Shown piece after piece: positions 18,196-28,096 of a DNA stretch of 34,549 nucleotides. The notes beneath the pieces were generated by a model. It was not told where the DNA came from. It did not search any database and saw only the letters and a list, made by a program, of their open reading frames with translations. This stretch comes from Betaproteobacteria bacterium HGW-Betaproteobacteria-18 (GTDB taxonomy: Bacteria; Pseudomonadota; Gammaproteobacteria; Burkholderiales; Burkholderiaceae_C). Position 1 is the stretch's first letter. Every line of letters starts with the position of its first letter. Position numbers and translations under genes: made by a program. Where the stretch lies: NCBI GenBank assembly GCA_002842265.1, contig PHCO01000009.1, positions 1 to 34,549 on the forward strand. Direction: 5' to 3'.

Positions 18196-19113
18196 ATGTC
18201 AGTTTACAGCATGACGGGTTACGCCAGCGCCCAGCACAGCAGTGCCGCCACTTCCCCTGCGTGCGATGCCGCAACATCGTCGGCCATGCGTCTGGGACTT
18301 GAAATCCGGTCGGTCAACAGCCGTTATCTTGATTTATCGTTCAAGCTGAGTGATGAATTGCGCAGCTTTGAGCCGGCTTTGCGCGAGTTGCTGGTGCGCC
18401 GCCTCAAACGCGGCAAAGTTGAAATTCGTGCCGTACTGGAAAGCAATGCAGCCAACTTGATGGCTGAGCCTTCCACACGTCTGTTGCAACGCCTCAATAC
18501 GATTCAGGACAGCGTCAAAGCCTGGTTGCCGCAGGCCACGCCTTTGAGCGTAGCCGATGTGATCCGCCTGACGGCGGGCACGAGCACGACCGGGCAGGAC
18601 TGGCAAGCCAGCCTTCTCGCCTTGGCTGAACAAGTACTGCAGTCGCTGCTGGCGGCGCGCGAGCGCGAAGGGGCACGCCTGGCCTTGATGCTGCAAGACC
18701 GCATGGGGCAACTGCGCAGCCTGGCGGCGCAGGCCGAGCCGCTGGTGCCTCAGTTGGTGGCGCAGCAACGCCAGCGTTTTCTGGACCGCTGGCGCGATGC
18801 CATGGGACTGGTCGAGGGTGGTGCCTTGCCGGAAGCCGCGCAAGACCGGGCGCTGGCCGAGGCAACCGCTTTTGCCATTCGCATTGATGTGGCCGAGGAA
18901 CTGACACGCCTGAGCTCGCATCTGGATGAGTTGGCGCGGCTGATCACCAAGGGCGGCGAAATTGGCAAGCGGCTCGACTTTCTGATTCAGGAGCTGCACC
19001 GGGAAGCCAACACGCTGGGCTCCAAATCGGCAGCGCTGGAGCTCACTCACATTTCGGTGGACATGAAAGTTCTGATCGAGCAGATGCGCGAGCAGGTGCA
19101 AAACATAGAATAA
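18196..19113 (+). CDS. yicC: YicC-family protein (putative endoribonuclease)
   Basis: 305 aa; [85 protein letters not shown]. Confidence 0.94.
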   Translation: MSVYSMTGYASAQHSSAATSPACDAATSSAMRLGLEIRSVNSRYLDLSFKLSDELRSFEPALRELLVRRLKRGKVEIRAVLESNAANLMAEPSTRLLQRLNTIQDSVKAWLPQATPLSVADVIRLTAGTSTTGQDWQASLLALAEQVLQSLLAAREREGARLALMLQDRMGQLRSLAAQAEPLVPQLVAQQRQRFLDRWRDAMGLVEGGALPEAAQDRALAEATAFAIRIDVAEELTRLSSHLDELARLITKGGEIGKRLDFLIQELHREANTLGSKSAALELTHISVDMKVLIEQMREQVQNIE

Positions 19114-19147
19114 GCCCATTGCTGTCCTTTTTCATAAGAGCCCCGTT

Positions 19148-19771
19148 GTGATCGACTACCCCGGAAATTTGTTTGTTGTGGCCGCCCCGAGTGGCGCTGG
19201 CAAGTCCAGCCTGGTGAATGCACTGCTGGAAATCGATGCGCAGGTGCGGCCTTCGGTGTCGCACACCACGCGCGCGCCGCGCGGTCAGGAAAAGCATGGC
19301 CGTGAGTACTTTTTTGTCTCCGAGCCGGAGTTCGATGCGATGGTGCAGGCCAACGCTTTTGTCGAATGGGCGTACGTGCACAAGCACCGCTATGGCACGT
19401 CGAAAAGAGCCATCGAGGAGCGCATGGCGCAGGGCTCGGATGTCATTCTTGAAATTGACTACCAGGGTGCCTTGCAAATCAAGAAAATCTTTGCCAATGC
19501 CGTCACGATTTTCATTTTGCCGCCGAGTTGGGACGAGTTGCGCTCGCGCCTGGAGCGCCGTGGTGAAGATGCACCCGAGGTGATTGACACCCGGCTCGAG
19601 AATGCCGCCGCCGAGATGGCGCAGGTGGCGCAGTTTGACTTCGTTATAATCAACGAGTCGTTTGACCGCGCCGTGTTTGATCTCAAATCCATTGTGCATG
19701 CACAGCGACTCAAGTATCTGGCGCAGCGCCGCGCCAGAGCCGACACCTTTCAAGCACTGCATATTGCCTAG
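19148..19771 (+). CDS. gmk: Guanylate kinase
   Basis: 207 aa, GTG start; [52 protein letters not shown]. Confidence 0.97.
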   Translation: MIDYPGNLFVVAAPSGAGKSSLVNALLEIDAQVRPSVSHTTRAPRGQEKHGREYFFVSEPEFDAMVQANAFVEWAYVHKHRYGTSKRAIEERMAQGSDVILEIDYQGALQIKKIFANAVTIFILPPSWDELRSRLERRGEDAPEVIDTRLENAAAEMAQVAQFDFVIINESFDRAVFDLKSIVHAQRLKYLAQRRARADTFQALHIA

Positions 19772-19799
19772 TGCGCCCCCACCTGGTTTTGGAGAATTC

Positions 19800-20003
19800 A
19801 TGGCCCGTATCACTGTTGAAGACTGCTTGTTGCAGATTCCTAACCGCTTTCAGTTGGTGTTGGCGGCCTCCTACCGCGCGCGCATGCTCAGCCATGGCCA
19901 CGCGGCCAAAGTCGAGAGCAAGAACAAGCCAGGCGTGACCGCACTGCGTGAAATCGCAGCAGGCAAGGTGGGCATTGAAATGCTCAAAAAAGTGCCCTTG
20001 TAA
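19800..20003 (+). CDS. rpoZ: RNA polymerase omega subunit
   Basis: 67 aa [67 protein letters not shown]; located between gmk and spoT as in many proteobacteria. Confidence 0.96.
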   Translation: MARITVEDCLLQIPNRFQLVLAASYRARMLSHGHAAKVESKNKPGVTALREIAAGKVGIEMLKKVPL

Positions 20004-20023
20004 AGCGCTGGATCAAGTTCCAT

Positions 20024-20050
20024 AAAAAGCACCGCCAGCGGTGCTTTTTT
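20024..20050 (+). terminator. Rho-independent terminator-like hairpin between rpoZ and spoT
   Basis: AAAAAGCACCGC-CA-GCGGTGCTTTTTT; 7-bp GC stem (GCACCGC/GCGGTGC) followed by a T run. Confidence 0.8.
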
Positions 20051-20094
20051 GTTTTTGGTGCGCAAATCCGCGCCCAGCACGCTATATTCATGGC

Positions 20095-22365
20095 ATGCGC
20101 AGTGCACACAATTCGAAACCACCAGAATCAGCCAAGGGTGTGCCCTTGCCTAAAGTGTCGAGTGTTGCCGAATCGAATGCCACGGCAGCCAGTTTTGCGA
20201 GTCTGACCAGCAAGCTTGATTACCTCAGCGCCAGCGACCTGGCCAGTGTCAGGTCGGCCTACCGGTTTTCAGACGAAGCGCATTTGGGGCAGATCAGAAA
20301 CAGCGGTGAGCCCTACATTACCCACCCGATTGCGGTGGCAGCCCAGTGTGCCGAATGGAAACTCGATGCCCAGGCGCTGATGGCGGCCTTGTTGCACGAC
20401 GCCATGGAAGACTGCGCGGTCACCAAGCCTGATTTGATTGAGCGCTTTGGCTCACCGGTGGCAGAGTTGGTGGATGGCCTGACCAAGCTCGAAAAATTGC
20501 ACTTCAACACCCGCGAAGAAAATCAGGCCGAGTCCTTTCGCAAAATGCTGCTTGCCATGGCGCGTGACGTGCGGGTCATTTTGATCAAGCTGGCAGATCG
20601 CACCCACAACATGCGTACCCTGTCAGACGCCCCGCGCACCAAGTGGGGGCGCATTGCCTCTGAAACGCTCGAGATTTATGCCCCGATTGCCCATCGGCTC
20701 GGGCTCAATCAAACCTATCGGGAATTACAAGACCTGTCATTCAGGTACCTGCGGCCCTGGCGCTACGCTATTTTGAGCAAAGCGGTGGCCAAGGCCCGGG
20801 GGCGCCGCCGTGACCTGATTCAAAAAGTGCAGGCCGACCTGGCGTCAACGTTTGTGCGCCATGGCATGGCGGTCAGAATCACCGGCCGGGAAAAAACCCT
20901 TTATTCCATCTACAACAAGATGGAAGAAAAAAACCTGAGTTTTGCCCAAGTAACCGATATCTATGGTTTTCGCGTCATTGTGCCTTCCTTGATTGATTGC
21001 TACACCGCGCTTGGGCTGTTGCACCAGCTCTACAAACCGGTACCTGGCAAGTTCAAAGACCACATCGCGATCCCCAAGATCAACGGCTACCAGTCCTTGC
21101 ACACCACCCTGGTGGGGCCGTCAGGCATCAATGTGGAGTTTCAGGTGCGCACCGAAGCCATGCATTTGGTGGCCGAAACCGGTGTGGCCGCGCATTGGCT
21201 GTACAAGGAAAACACCAACGAATCCAACGCCAACCCCGACCGCCTGGGGTCCAAATGGTTGCAGTCCCTGCTCGATATTGGCAACGAAACACACGATGCC
21301 ACCGAGTTTTGGGAGCATGTCAAAGTCGATCTGTTCCCCGATGCGGTGTATGTCTTTACCCCGAAAAGCCGGATCATGGCCATGCCGCGCGGCGCCACGG
21401 TGGTCGATTTCGCCTATGCGATTCACAGCAATGTGGGCGACCATGCCGTGGCGGCAAAAGTCAACAACGAGCAAGTGCCGCTGCGCACCGAAGTTCAGAA
21501 TGGCGATGTGATCGAGGTCATCACCGCCCAAGACTCCTACCCCAACCCGGCGTGGCTGGGTTTTGTCCGCACGGCGCGGGCACGCTCCAAAATCCGCCAG
21601 CATTTGCGCTCGCTGGCGCAAGACGATTCGCAAAACCTGGGTGAAAAAATGTTGACGCAAGCCTTGCGCGCCGAAGGCATTGACCACCTGCCTGACGAGC
21701 AGGGCCCGATGGCCGGTGTCTGGGACAAGTTGTTGCGCTTCAGCGGCAACCGCACCCGTTCCGAGTTGCTGGTGGAGATCGGCCTGGGCCGCCGCATTGC
21801 CAGCATTGTGGCCAAGCGGCTGGCCAAGTTGCTGTCGGATGTGGGCGAAAAGCCAAATGCCCTGTTGCTCACACGTGAGCGTTTCATGGCCGGAGAGGCT
21901 GTGGCCCAGGGCAGTGTCGCCATTGACGGCAGCGAGAACACCTCGGTGCGTTTTGCCACCTGCTGCCGCCCCATTCCAGGCGATGCCATCGTCGGTTACC
22001 TGGGCCGGGGAGAGGGCTTGACCATTCACGACAGCGCTTGCCAGGTGGCCATCAAGCTTAAAAACAAGGACAGCGAGCGCTTCATTGCGGTGGAGTGGGC
22101 CGATGAACCGGTGCGCGCTTTTGAAGCCGGCATTGTGGTGACAGTGAACAACGGCAAAGGTGTGCTGGCCAAAGTGGCAGCTGCCCTGGCTGCTGCCGAG
22201 GTTGACATTACCCAGCTCAACATGGCCGACGAATCACCGCAAGGCGCCATTGATCTGAAGTTCATCATTGCCGTGCGGGATGTGCAACAACTGGAAGGCG
22301 CGCTGCGCAATTTGCGACACACCCATGCGGTGCTCAAAGCGCAAAGAATTGGAAGTGGCAATTAG
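20095..22365 (+). CDS. spoT: Bifunctional (p)ppGpp synthetase/hydrolase, RelA/SpoT family
   Basis: HLGQIRNSGEPYITHPIAVA, ALLHDAMEDCAVT (HD motif), YSIYNKMEEKNLSFAQVTDIYGFRVIV, TGS and ACT domains. ATG at 20095; the ORF track's start at 20041 lies in the terminator. Confidence 0.95.
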   Translation: MRSAHNSKPPESAKGVPLPKVSSVAESNATAASFASLTSKLDYLSASDLASVRSAYRFSDEAHLGQIRNSGEPYITHPIAVAAQCAEWKLDAQALMAALLHDAMEDCAVTKPDLIERFGSPVAELVDGLTKLEKLHFNTREENQAESFRKMLLAMARDVRVILIKLADRTHNMRTLSDAPRTKWGRIASETLEIYAPIAHRLGLNQTYRELQDLSFRYLRPWRYAILSKAVAKARGRRRDLIQKVQADLASTFVRHGMAVRITGREKTLYSIYNKMEEKNLSFAQVTDIYGFRVIVPSLIDCYTALGLLHQLYKPVPGKFKDHIAIPKINGYQSLHTTLVGPSGINVEFQVRTEAMHLVAETGVAAHWLYKENTNESNANPDRLGSKWLQSLLDIGNETHDATEFWEHVKVDLFPDAVYVFTPKSRIMAMPRGATVVDFAYAIHSNVGDHAVAAKVNNEQVPLRTEVQNGDVIEVITAQDSYPNPAWLGFVRTARARSKIRQHLRSLAQDDSQNLGEKMLTQALRAEGIDHLPDEQGPMAGVWDKLLRFSGNRTRSELLVEIGLGRRIASIVAKRLAKLLSDVGEKPNALLLTRERFMAGEAVAQGSVAIDGSENTSVRFATCCRPIPGDAIVGYLGRGEGLTIHDSACQVAIKLKNKDSERFIAVEWADEPVRAFEAGIVVTVNNGKGVLAKVAAALAAAEVDITQLNMADESPQGAIDLKFIIAVRDVQQLEGALRNLRHTHAVLKAQRIGSGN

Positions 22366-23119
22366 GAACCAATACCCCGCACCCCGAACCAGCCGATCAG
22401 ACCCCGGATCGTCCAGGTGGTGCGGGTCCCTATCAAGCCCGTCATGACGCTGACAGGACGCACCACCGCAAAGACAAACAGCGCCAGCGCCACGACGCGC
22501 CAGCTCCAGGAATCAATAAAAAGTGAGCCACCGATCAGCAGCACGAGCATCAACTCCGAGAGCCGTTCCAGGTGCTCTTTGAAGACCAGGGATTGCGCAC
22601 TGATGGTTACCGTAGCTGCCTGTGGTTCAGTGACGGGCATGACAGATTCAATGCCATCGCCAGGCAGATGTACGTGGCCTTGCAGATCGGCGCTGAGGTG
22701 TTTGAGCTCGGTCTGTCGCAGCGCCACGGCGACAAAATGGCCCCCAGCAGAATACCGGCGCCCAATGGCAAGCCCAGCACGTAACAGGCAAAGGCAGCGA
22801 TCATCCCGACGCTGGCCATCATCGACACCGATGCCAGCAAAATTGGCGCTCGCCAGCGTGTGAGTTTGACCGGTACCGGCATCTTGACACCGGCTGAAAA
22901 CAGAGAAATCAGCACCACCACTTCGGTCAACACTTCCAGCAGCGCCGATTGCTTGAGCGGATTGAAGTGAAAGAAATTGAAGACCGTCGGGCCCACCAGC
23001 AGGCCGACCGCCAGATAGACGATGGCCGGCGTTACGGGCAGGTTTTTGAGCAATGAGACGGTCAGGCCCCGGGTCAGCAGCAGGCCACCTACCAGCAAAA
23101 ACCATTGTGCGTTAGTCAT
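22362..23119 (-). pseudogene. Remnant of a CPA-type (Kef/NhaP-like) cation:proton antiporter with frameshift/internal deletion and missing C-terminus
   Basis: N-terminal frame: MTNAQWFLLVGGLLLTRGLTVSLLKNLPVTPAIVYLAVGLLVGP...GAGILLGAILSP, then frame is lost. A second frame carries FKEHLERLSELMLVLLIGGSLFIDSWSWRVVALALFVFAVVRPVSVMTGL..GWFGVRGIGS and stops. Confidence 0.75.
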
Positions 23120-23197
23120 TTCTTTGGCTGTCCTTGAATTGACATGCAGCGTAATGGGCAGATGCGGCCAGGTCTGTGTGCCAGGCAACCGAAGGTG

Positions 23198-25066
23198 CTA
23201 TTCAACTGTCACAGACTTTGCCAGATTGCGCGGTTTGTCCACATCGGTGCCGCGCGCGCAGGCGGTGTGGTAGGCCAGCAATTGCAGCGGCACCACGTGC
23301 AGCATGGGCGAGAGTTCGCCGTAGTGCTCGGGCATGCGGATCACATTCAGACCTTCCCCGCTGGCAATGTGCGAATCAGCGTCGGCCAGCACATACAGCA
23401 CGCCGCCGCGGGCGCGCACCTCGTGCATGTTGCTCTTGAGTTTTTCCAGCAAGGCGTCATTCGGTGCCACGGTGACCACCGGCATGGCACTCGTCACCAG
23501 CGCCAGCGGGCCATGTTTGAGCTCGCCCGCCGGGTAGGCTTCGGCGTGGATATAGCTGATTTCCTTGAGTTTGAGCGCGCCTTCGAGGGCGATCGGGTAA
23601 TGCAGGCCGCGGCCCAGAAACAGCGCGTTTTCCTTGGCGGCGAAATCCTGTGACCAGGCGATCACCTGGGGCTCCAGCGCCAGCACGGCCTGCAAAGCGG
23701 TCGGCAGGTGGCGCATGGCCTTGATGTGGCGCGCTTCTTCGGCCTCGCTGAGCAAACCGCGCGACTGCGCCAGCGCCAAGGTGAGCAAGAACAAGCCGGC
23801 CAACTGGGCGGTGAACGCCTTGGTCGAGGCCACGCCAATCTCGACCCCGGCACGGGTCACGTAGGCCAGTTCGCATTCGCGCACCATGGCGCTGGTGGCC
23901 ACGTTGCAAATGGTCAGGGTGTGCGTCATGCCGAGGCTTTGGGCGTGGCGCAAGGCGGCCAGCGTGTCGGCAGTTTCGCCCGACTGGGTGATCGTGACCA
24001 CGAGCGTGCGCGCATTGGGCACCGAGTCGCGGTAGCGGTATTCGCTGGCCACTTCGACCTGGGTCGGGATTTTGGCGATGCTTTCCAGCCAGTATTTGGC
24101 GGTGCAACCACTGTAATAGCTGGTGCCGCAGGCCAGAATCAGCACCGCGTCAATGTCCCTGAAGACCCGCGCCGCGCTGGTACTGACGCCGTCAAACAGC
24201 TCCGGCATGATGCTGGTGACACCCTCCAGGGTGTCGGCAATGGCACGTGGTTGCTCGAAAATTTCCTTTTGCATGTAGTGGCGGTAGGGCCCCAGCTCGG
24301 CCGCGCCACTGTGCGCATGCACGGTTTTGACCGGGCGCTGGGCCGGTGTGAGCGTCCGGAAGGCTTTGTCCACCAGCCAGTACTTGCCCAGTTGAATGTC
24401 GGCCACGTCGCCTTCTTCCAGGTAAATGATCTGGTCGGTGACGCCGGCCAGCGCCATGGCATCACTGGCCAGGTAGTGCGACTGACCGTCTGGCCCCACG
24501 CCCAGAATCAACGGCGAACCGGCCCGGGCACCAATCAGGCGGTGCGGCTCGTCCTTGCAAAACACCGCAATGGCGTAGGCGCCGTGCAGCGAACCCAAAG
24601 CGCTTTTGACCGCTTCGAACAGGTCGCCGTCGTACAGGCTGTCAATCAGATGAGCAATGACTTCGGTGTCGGTCTGGCTTTGAAACACATAGCCTTTGGC
24701 TTGTAGCGCGGCGCGCAGTTCGTCATGGTTTTCAATGATGCCGTTGTGCACCAGCGCAATGCGACCCGGACGACTGGCTGCATCAGGCCCCGGGCCATAA
24801 CTGAAATGCGGGTGCGCGTTGTGCATGGCCGGGGCGCCATGGGTGGCCCAGCGGGTGTGGGCGATGCCGGTGCTTCCCTGCAGGTGGGTGCTGCTGATTT
24901 GTTCCATTAGTTCGGACACGCGGGCAGTGCTGCGGGTGCGCTGCAGCCCATTGGCATAGACCGCCACGCCACAGGAGTCATAGCCCCGGTATTCCAGCCG
25001 GGCCAGACCTTGCACCAGAATGGGAACAATGTTGTGATTGGATACGGCGCCGACAATGCCACACAT
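23198..25066 (-). CDS. glmS: Glutamine--fructose-6-phosphate aminotransferase (isomerizing)
   Basis: [71 protein letters not shown]-terminal NLAKSVTVE. Confidence 0.98.
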   Translation of the reverse strand: MCGIVGAVSNHNIVPILVQGLARLEYRGYDSCGVAVYANGLQRTRSTARVSELMEQISSTHLQGSTGIAHTRWATHGAPAMHNAHPHFSYGPGPDAASRPGRIALVHNGIIENHDELRAALQAKGYVFQSQTDTEVIAHLIDSLYDGDLFEAVKSALGSLHGAYAIAVFCKDEPHRLIGARAGSPLILGVGPDGQSHYLASDAMALAGVTDQIIYLEEGDVADIQLGKYWLVDKAFRTLTPAQRPVKTVHAHSGAAELGPYRHYMQKEIFEQPRAIADTLEGVTSIMPELFDGVSTSAARVFRDIDAVLILACGTSYYSGCTAKYWLESIAKIPTQVEVASEYRYRDSVPNARTLVVTITQSGETADTLAALRHAQSLGMTHTLTICNVATSAMVRECELAYVTRAGVEIGVASTKAFTAQLAGLFLLTLALAQSRGLLSEAEEARHIKAMRHLPTALQAVLALEPQVIAWSQDFAAKENALFLGRGLHYPIALEGALKLKEISYIHAEAYPAGELKHGPLALVTSAMPVVTVAPNDALLEKLKSNMHEVRARGGVLYVLADADSHIASGEGLNVIRMPEHYGELSPMLHVVPLQLLAYHTACARGTDVDKPRNLAKSVTVE

Positions 25067-25202
25067 GGAGAACTCCTGAAGTGAAGGCTGCCATGTTAAA
25101 AGTACCAGTGTGAAATAGGTTATCAATTATGCGAAATTAATGAACTTTTATTTCTATAATTAAATTATTGAAATAAATATTTCAAAAAAAAGCAAAATTT
25201 GA

Positions 25203-26093
25203 ATGAAAACATCACTCTCTCTTCGGCATTTTCTTTTGGCTCTGGCTGTCGTCGCGGTGTGGGGCACCAACTTTGTGGTCATCAAACTGGCTTTGGGGCA
25301 GATGCCGCCCCTGCTGTTTGCCACCCTGCGTTTTCTGGTGGTGGTGTTGCCGATGGTGTTCTTTTTGCCGCGTCCAGCGGTGCCCTGGCGCAATTTGGCG
25401 GCTTATGGTTTGCTGATTGGCGTGGGCCAATTCGGCTTGCTGTTTGTCGCCATGAACGGCCACATTTCACCGGGTCTGGCTTCATTGGTGATCCAGACCC
25501 AGGTGTTTTTTACCATTGGCCTGGCGATGTTGATGGCGGGCGAATCACTGCAACGGGTGCAGTGGCTGGCGCTGGCGCTGGGCGCAGCGGGCCTGGGCGT
25601 GATCGTGTCGCACACCGACGGCAGCACGACGCCGCTGGGTCTGGGGCTGATTCTGCTGGCCGCGCTGTCCTGGGCCGGTGGCAACCTGGTGTCCCGCGCG
25701 GCCGGGCGCATCAACATGGTGGCTTATGTGGTCTGGTCCAGCCTGTTTGCGGTGCCGCCGCTGGCGCTGCTGTCGCTGTGGGTGGAGGGCTGGGACGTCC
25801 TGGCTGCGGGCTTGCAGCAGGCCGATGCCTTCACCTGGGCGGCGGTGGCCTGGCAGGCCTGGGGCAATTCGCTGTTTGGCTACGCTGCCTGGGGCTGGCT
25901 GCTGGCGCGCTACTCGGCGGCCACCATCACGCCGATGGCGCTGCTGGTGCCGCTGTTCGGCATGGGTGGTTCGGCACTGTGGCTGGGTGAGGGCCTGCCG
26001 GGCTGGAAACTGCTGGCTGCCTCGCTGGTGATGCTGGGCCTGGCGCTGAACCTGTTGTGGCCGTGGTGGGCACGCCGCTGGCAGCGTCGCTGA
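25203..26093 (+). CDS. eamA: EamA-family (DMT) transporter, possible amino-acid/metabolite exporter
   Basis: 296 aa; LALAVVAVWGTNFVVIKLALGQMPPLLFATLRFLVVVLPMVFFLPRP; repeated EamA domain with GEGLPGWKLLAASLVMLGLALN. Confidence 0.85.
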   Translation: MKTSLSLRHFLLALAVVAVWGTNFVVIKLALGQMPPLLFATLRFLVVVLPMVFFLPRPAVPWRNLAAYGLLIGVGQFGLLFVAMNGHISPGLASLVIQTQVFFTIGLAMLMAGESLQRVQWLALALGAAGLGVIVSHTDGSTTPLGLGLILLAALSWAGGNLVSRAAGRINMVAYVVWSSLFAVPPLALLSLWVEGWDVLAAGLQQADAFTWAAVAWQAWGNSLFGYAAWGWLLARYSAATITPMALLVPLFGMGGSALWLGEGLPGWKLLAASLVMLGLALNLLWPWWARRWQRR

Positions 26094-26108
26094 TGGCAGG
26101 AGCTTGAC

Positions 26109-26606
26109 ATGACCGTTCCTCAACCCGAGCTGGATGCCATCGACCTGCAACTGCTGGAACGCCTGCAAACGGATGCGTCGCTGAGCAACCAGGCGCTGGC
26201 CGAGCTGGTGCATGTGTCGCCGCCCACCTGCCTGCGCCGCGTCAAGCGCCTGCACGAGGCGGGGCTGATCGAGTGCGAAATCGCGGTGCTCAGTGTGGAC
26301 ACCCTGGCCAGCGTCATCGGCCATGGCCTGTGCGCCGTGGTCGAGATCACGCTGGACCGGCAGGATCAGGCGGCGCTGGAGGCGTTTGAACAAAAAATGG
26401 TACTGGAAGACGCCGTGCAGCAGTGCTACCGCGTGTCACCGGGGCCGGACTTTTGCCTGGTGGTGCATGCGCGCGACATGCCCGATTACCTGGCGCTGAC
26501 GCAGCGGCTGTTCACGTTTGACACCAATGTGCGCAACGTCAAGACATTTTTCAGCATCAAGCGCAGCAAATTCGGCGCGCGGGTGCCGCTGCCCGTAGCG
26601 CTGTGA
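26109..26606 (+). CDS. Lrp/AsnC-family transcriptional regulator
   Basis: LDAIDLQLLERLQTDASLSNQALAELVHVSPPTCLRRVKRLHEAGLIECEIAVL; C-terminal RAM-like domain. Confidence 0.94.
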   Translation: MTVPQPELDAIDLQLLERLQTDASLSNQALAELVHVSPPTCLRRVKRLHEAGLIECEIAVLSVDTLASVIGHGLCAVVEITLDRQDQAALEAFEQKMVLEDAVQQCYRVSPGPDFCLVVHARDMPDYLALTQRLFTFDTNVRNVKTFFSIKRSKFGARVPLPVAL

Positions 26607-26609
26607 AGA

Positions 26610-28040
26610 TTATTTGCTCGGCCGCTTCCAGTTCGGAATGCTGATCTGGCGGCCGCGTGCCACCGTCAAAGCCAGCGGCGCGGTGTCTTTGGTCAGCGTC
26701 GAGCCGCCACCGACCGTGCCGCCGGCACCAATGGTGACCGGGGCAATCAGCACGCAGTTGCTGCCAATGTGGACATCGGCTTCGATGATGGTGCGGTGTT
26801 TGAAGGCACCGTCGTAGTTGGCGGTGATGCTGCCCGCACCATAGTTGACGCGCTCGCCCACCGTGGCATCGCCCAGGTAGGCCAGGTGGTTGGCCTTGGC
26901 GCCCTTGGCCAGCGTGGAATTCTTGACTTCGACAAAGTTGCCGATGTGCACCTCGGCCCCCAGTTTGGTGCCGGGGCGCAGACGGGCAAACGGGCCGATC
27001 AGGGCACCGGCTCCGACCTCGACCGCGTCCTTGCTGCCCGGTTTGCCGCCTTCGATGTGGGTGAACGGGTGAATCACGGCACCGGCGGCAATGGTGGCGT
27101 TGCTGATGACGCAGTTGGCGCCCACGCGCACGCCTTCGCCTAATGTGACCTGGCCTTCAAACACACAGTTCACGTCAATCGACACATCCTGTGCGCATTG
27201 CAAAGAGCCGCGCACATCGAGCCGCGCCGGGTCGGCCAGGCGCACGCCCTGTTCCATCAGTTGCCGCGCCAGACGGTGCTGGTAAGCGCGCTCCAGCTCG
27301 GCCAGTTGCACCGGACTGTTGACACCTGCCACCTGGCATGCGTCAGCAATCTTGTGCGCCACCACGGGCACGCCGTCAGCTACCGCAAATTTGACGATGT
27401 CGGTCAGGTAATACTCGCCTTGTGCATTTTTGTTGTCCAAGCGTGCCAGCCAGGTCTTTAATTGGGCCGCAGGCACCGCCATGATGCCGCTATAGACCTC
27501 GGTGATGCGGCGCTGCTCATTTGTGGCATCTTTTTGCTCGACGATGGCTTGCACGGCGTCGCCCACGCGCACGATGCGGCCGTAGCCGCTGGGGTCGGCA
27601 AAATCAATGGTGAGCAGCGCCAGTTGGTTGCCCGCACAGGCGGCAATCAGTTGCTGGAGCGTGTCGGCTTGCGTCAGGGGCACATCGCCCGAAAGCACCA
27701 CCACGATGCCGTCGTCACGCAGCACCGGCACCGTTTGCTGCACCGCGTGGCCGGTGCCAAGCTGCGGCTCCTGGCGGACAAAATTCAGCACCAATTGGCC
27801 GCTGCAACTTGTACTGGTGTTCAGTGCATTTTCAACTTCATCTGCACCATGACCGGTGATCACCGTGACCTGGCGCGCTGACAAGGCTGTTGCCGTGTCC
27901 ACCACATGCTGCACCAGAGTGCGCCCGGCCAATTGGTGCAACACCTTGGGCAGTTTGCTTTTCATGCGGGTGCCTTTGCCCGCCGCCATGATGACGACGT
28001 CCACTGGCGACGTATTTGTGTTGCTTGAATTCCCTGTCAT
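26610..28040 (-). CDS. glmU: Bifunctional GlcN-1-P acetyltransferase / UDP-GlcNAc pyrophosphorylase
   Basis: VDVVIMAAGKGTRMKSKLPKVLHQLAGRTLVQHVV; left-handed beta-helix C-terminus with EVKNSTLAKGAKANHLAYLGDATVGERVNYGAGSITANYDG. Confidence 0.97.
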   Translation of the reverse strand: MTGNSSNTNTSPVDVVIMAAGKGTRMKSKLPKVLHQLAGRTLVQHVVDTATALSARQVTVITGHGADEVENALNTSTSCSGQLVLNFVRQEPQLGTGHAVQQTVPVLRDDGIVVVLSGDVPLTQADTLQQLIAACAGNQLALLTIDFADPSGYGRIVRVGDAVQAIVEQKDATNEQRRITEVYSGIMAVPAAQLKTWLARLDNKNAQGEYYLTDIVKFAVADGVPVVAHKIADACQVAGVNSPVQLAELERAYQHRLARQLMEQGVRLADPARLDVRGSLQCAQDVSIDVNCVFEGQVTLGEGVRVGANCVISNATIAAGAVIHPFTHIEGGKPGSKDAVEVGAGALIGPFARLRPGTKLGAEVHIGNFVEVKNSTLAKGAKANHLAYLGDATVGERVNYGAGSITANYDGAFKHRTIIEADVHIGSNCVLIAPVTIGAGGTVGGGSTLTKDTAPLALTVARGRQISIPNWKRPSK

Positions 28041-28096
28041 GCTTGCTCCGCTGCTCAATGAGTTAACCTGGCCAGATTATCACTACCGCATCAGAA

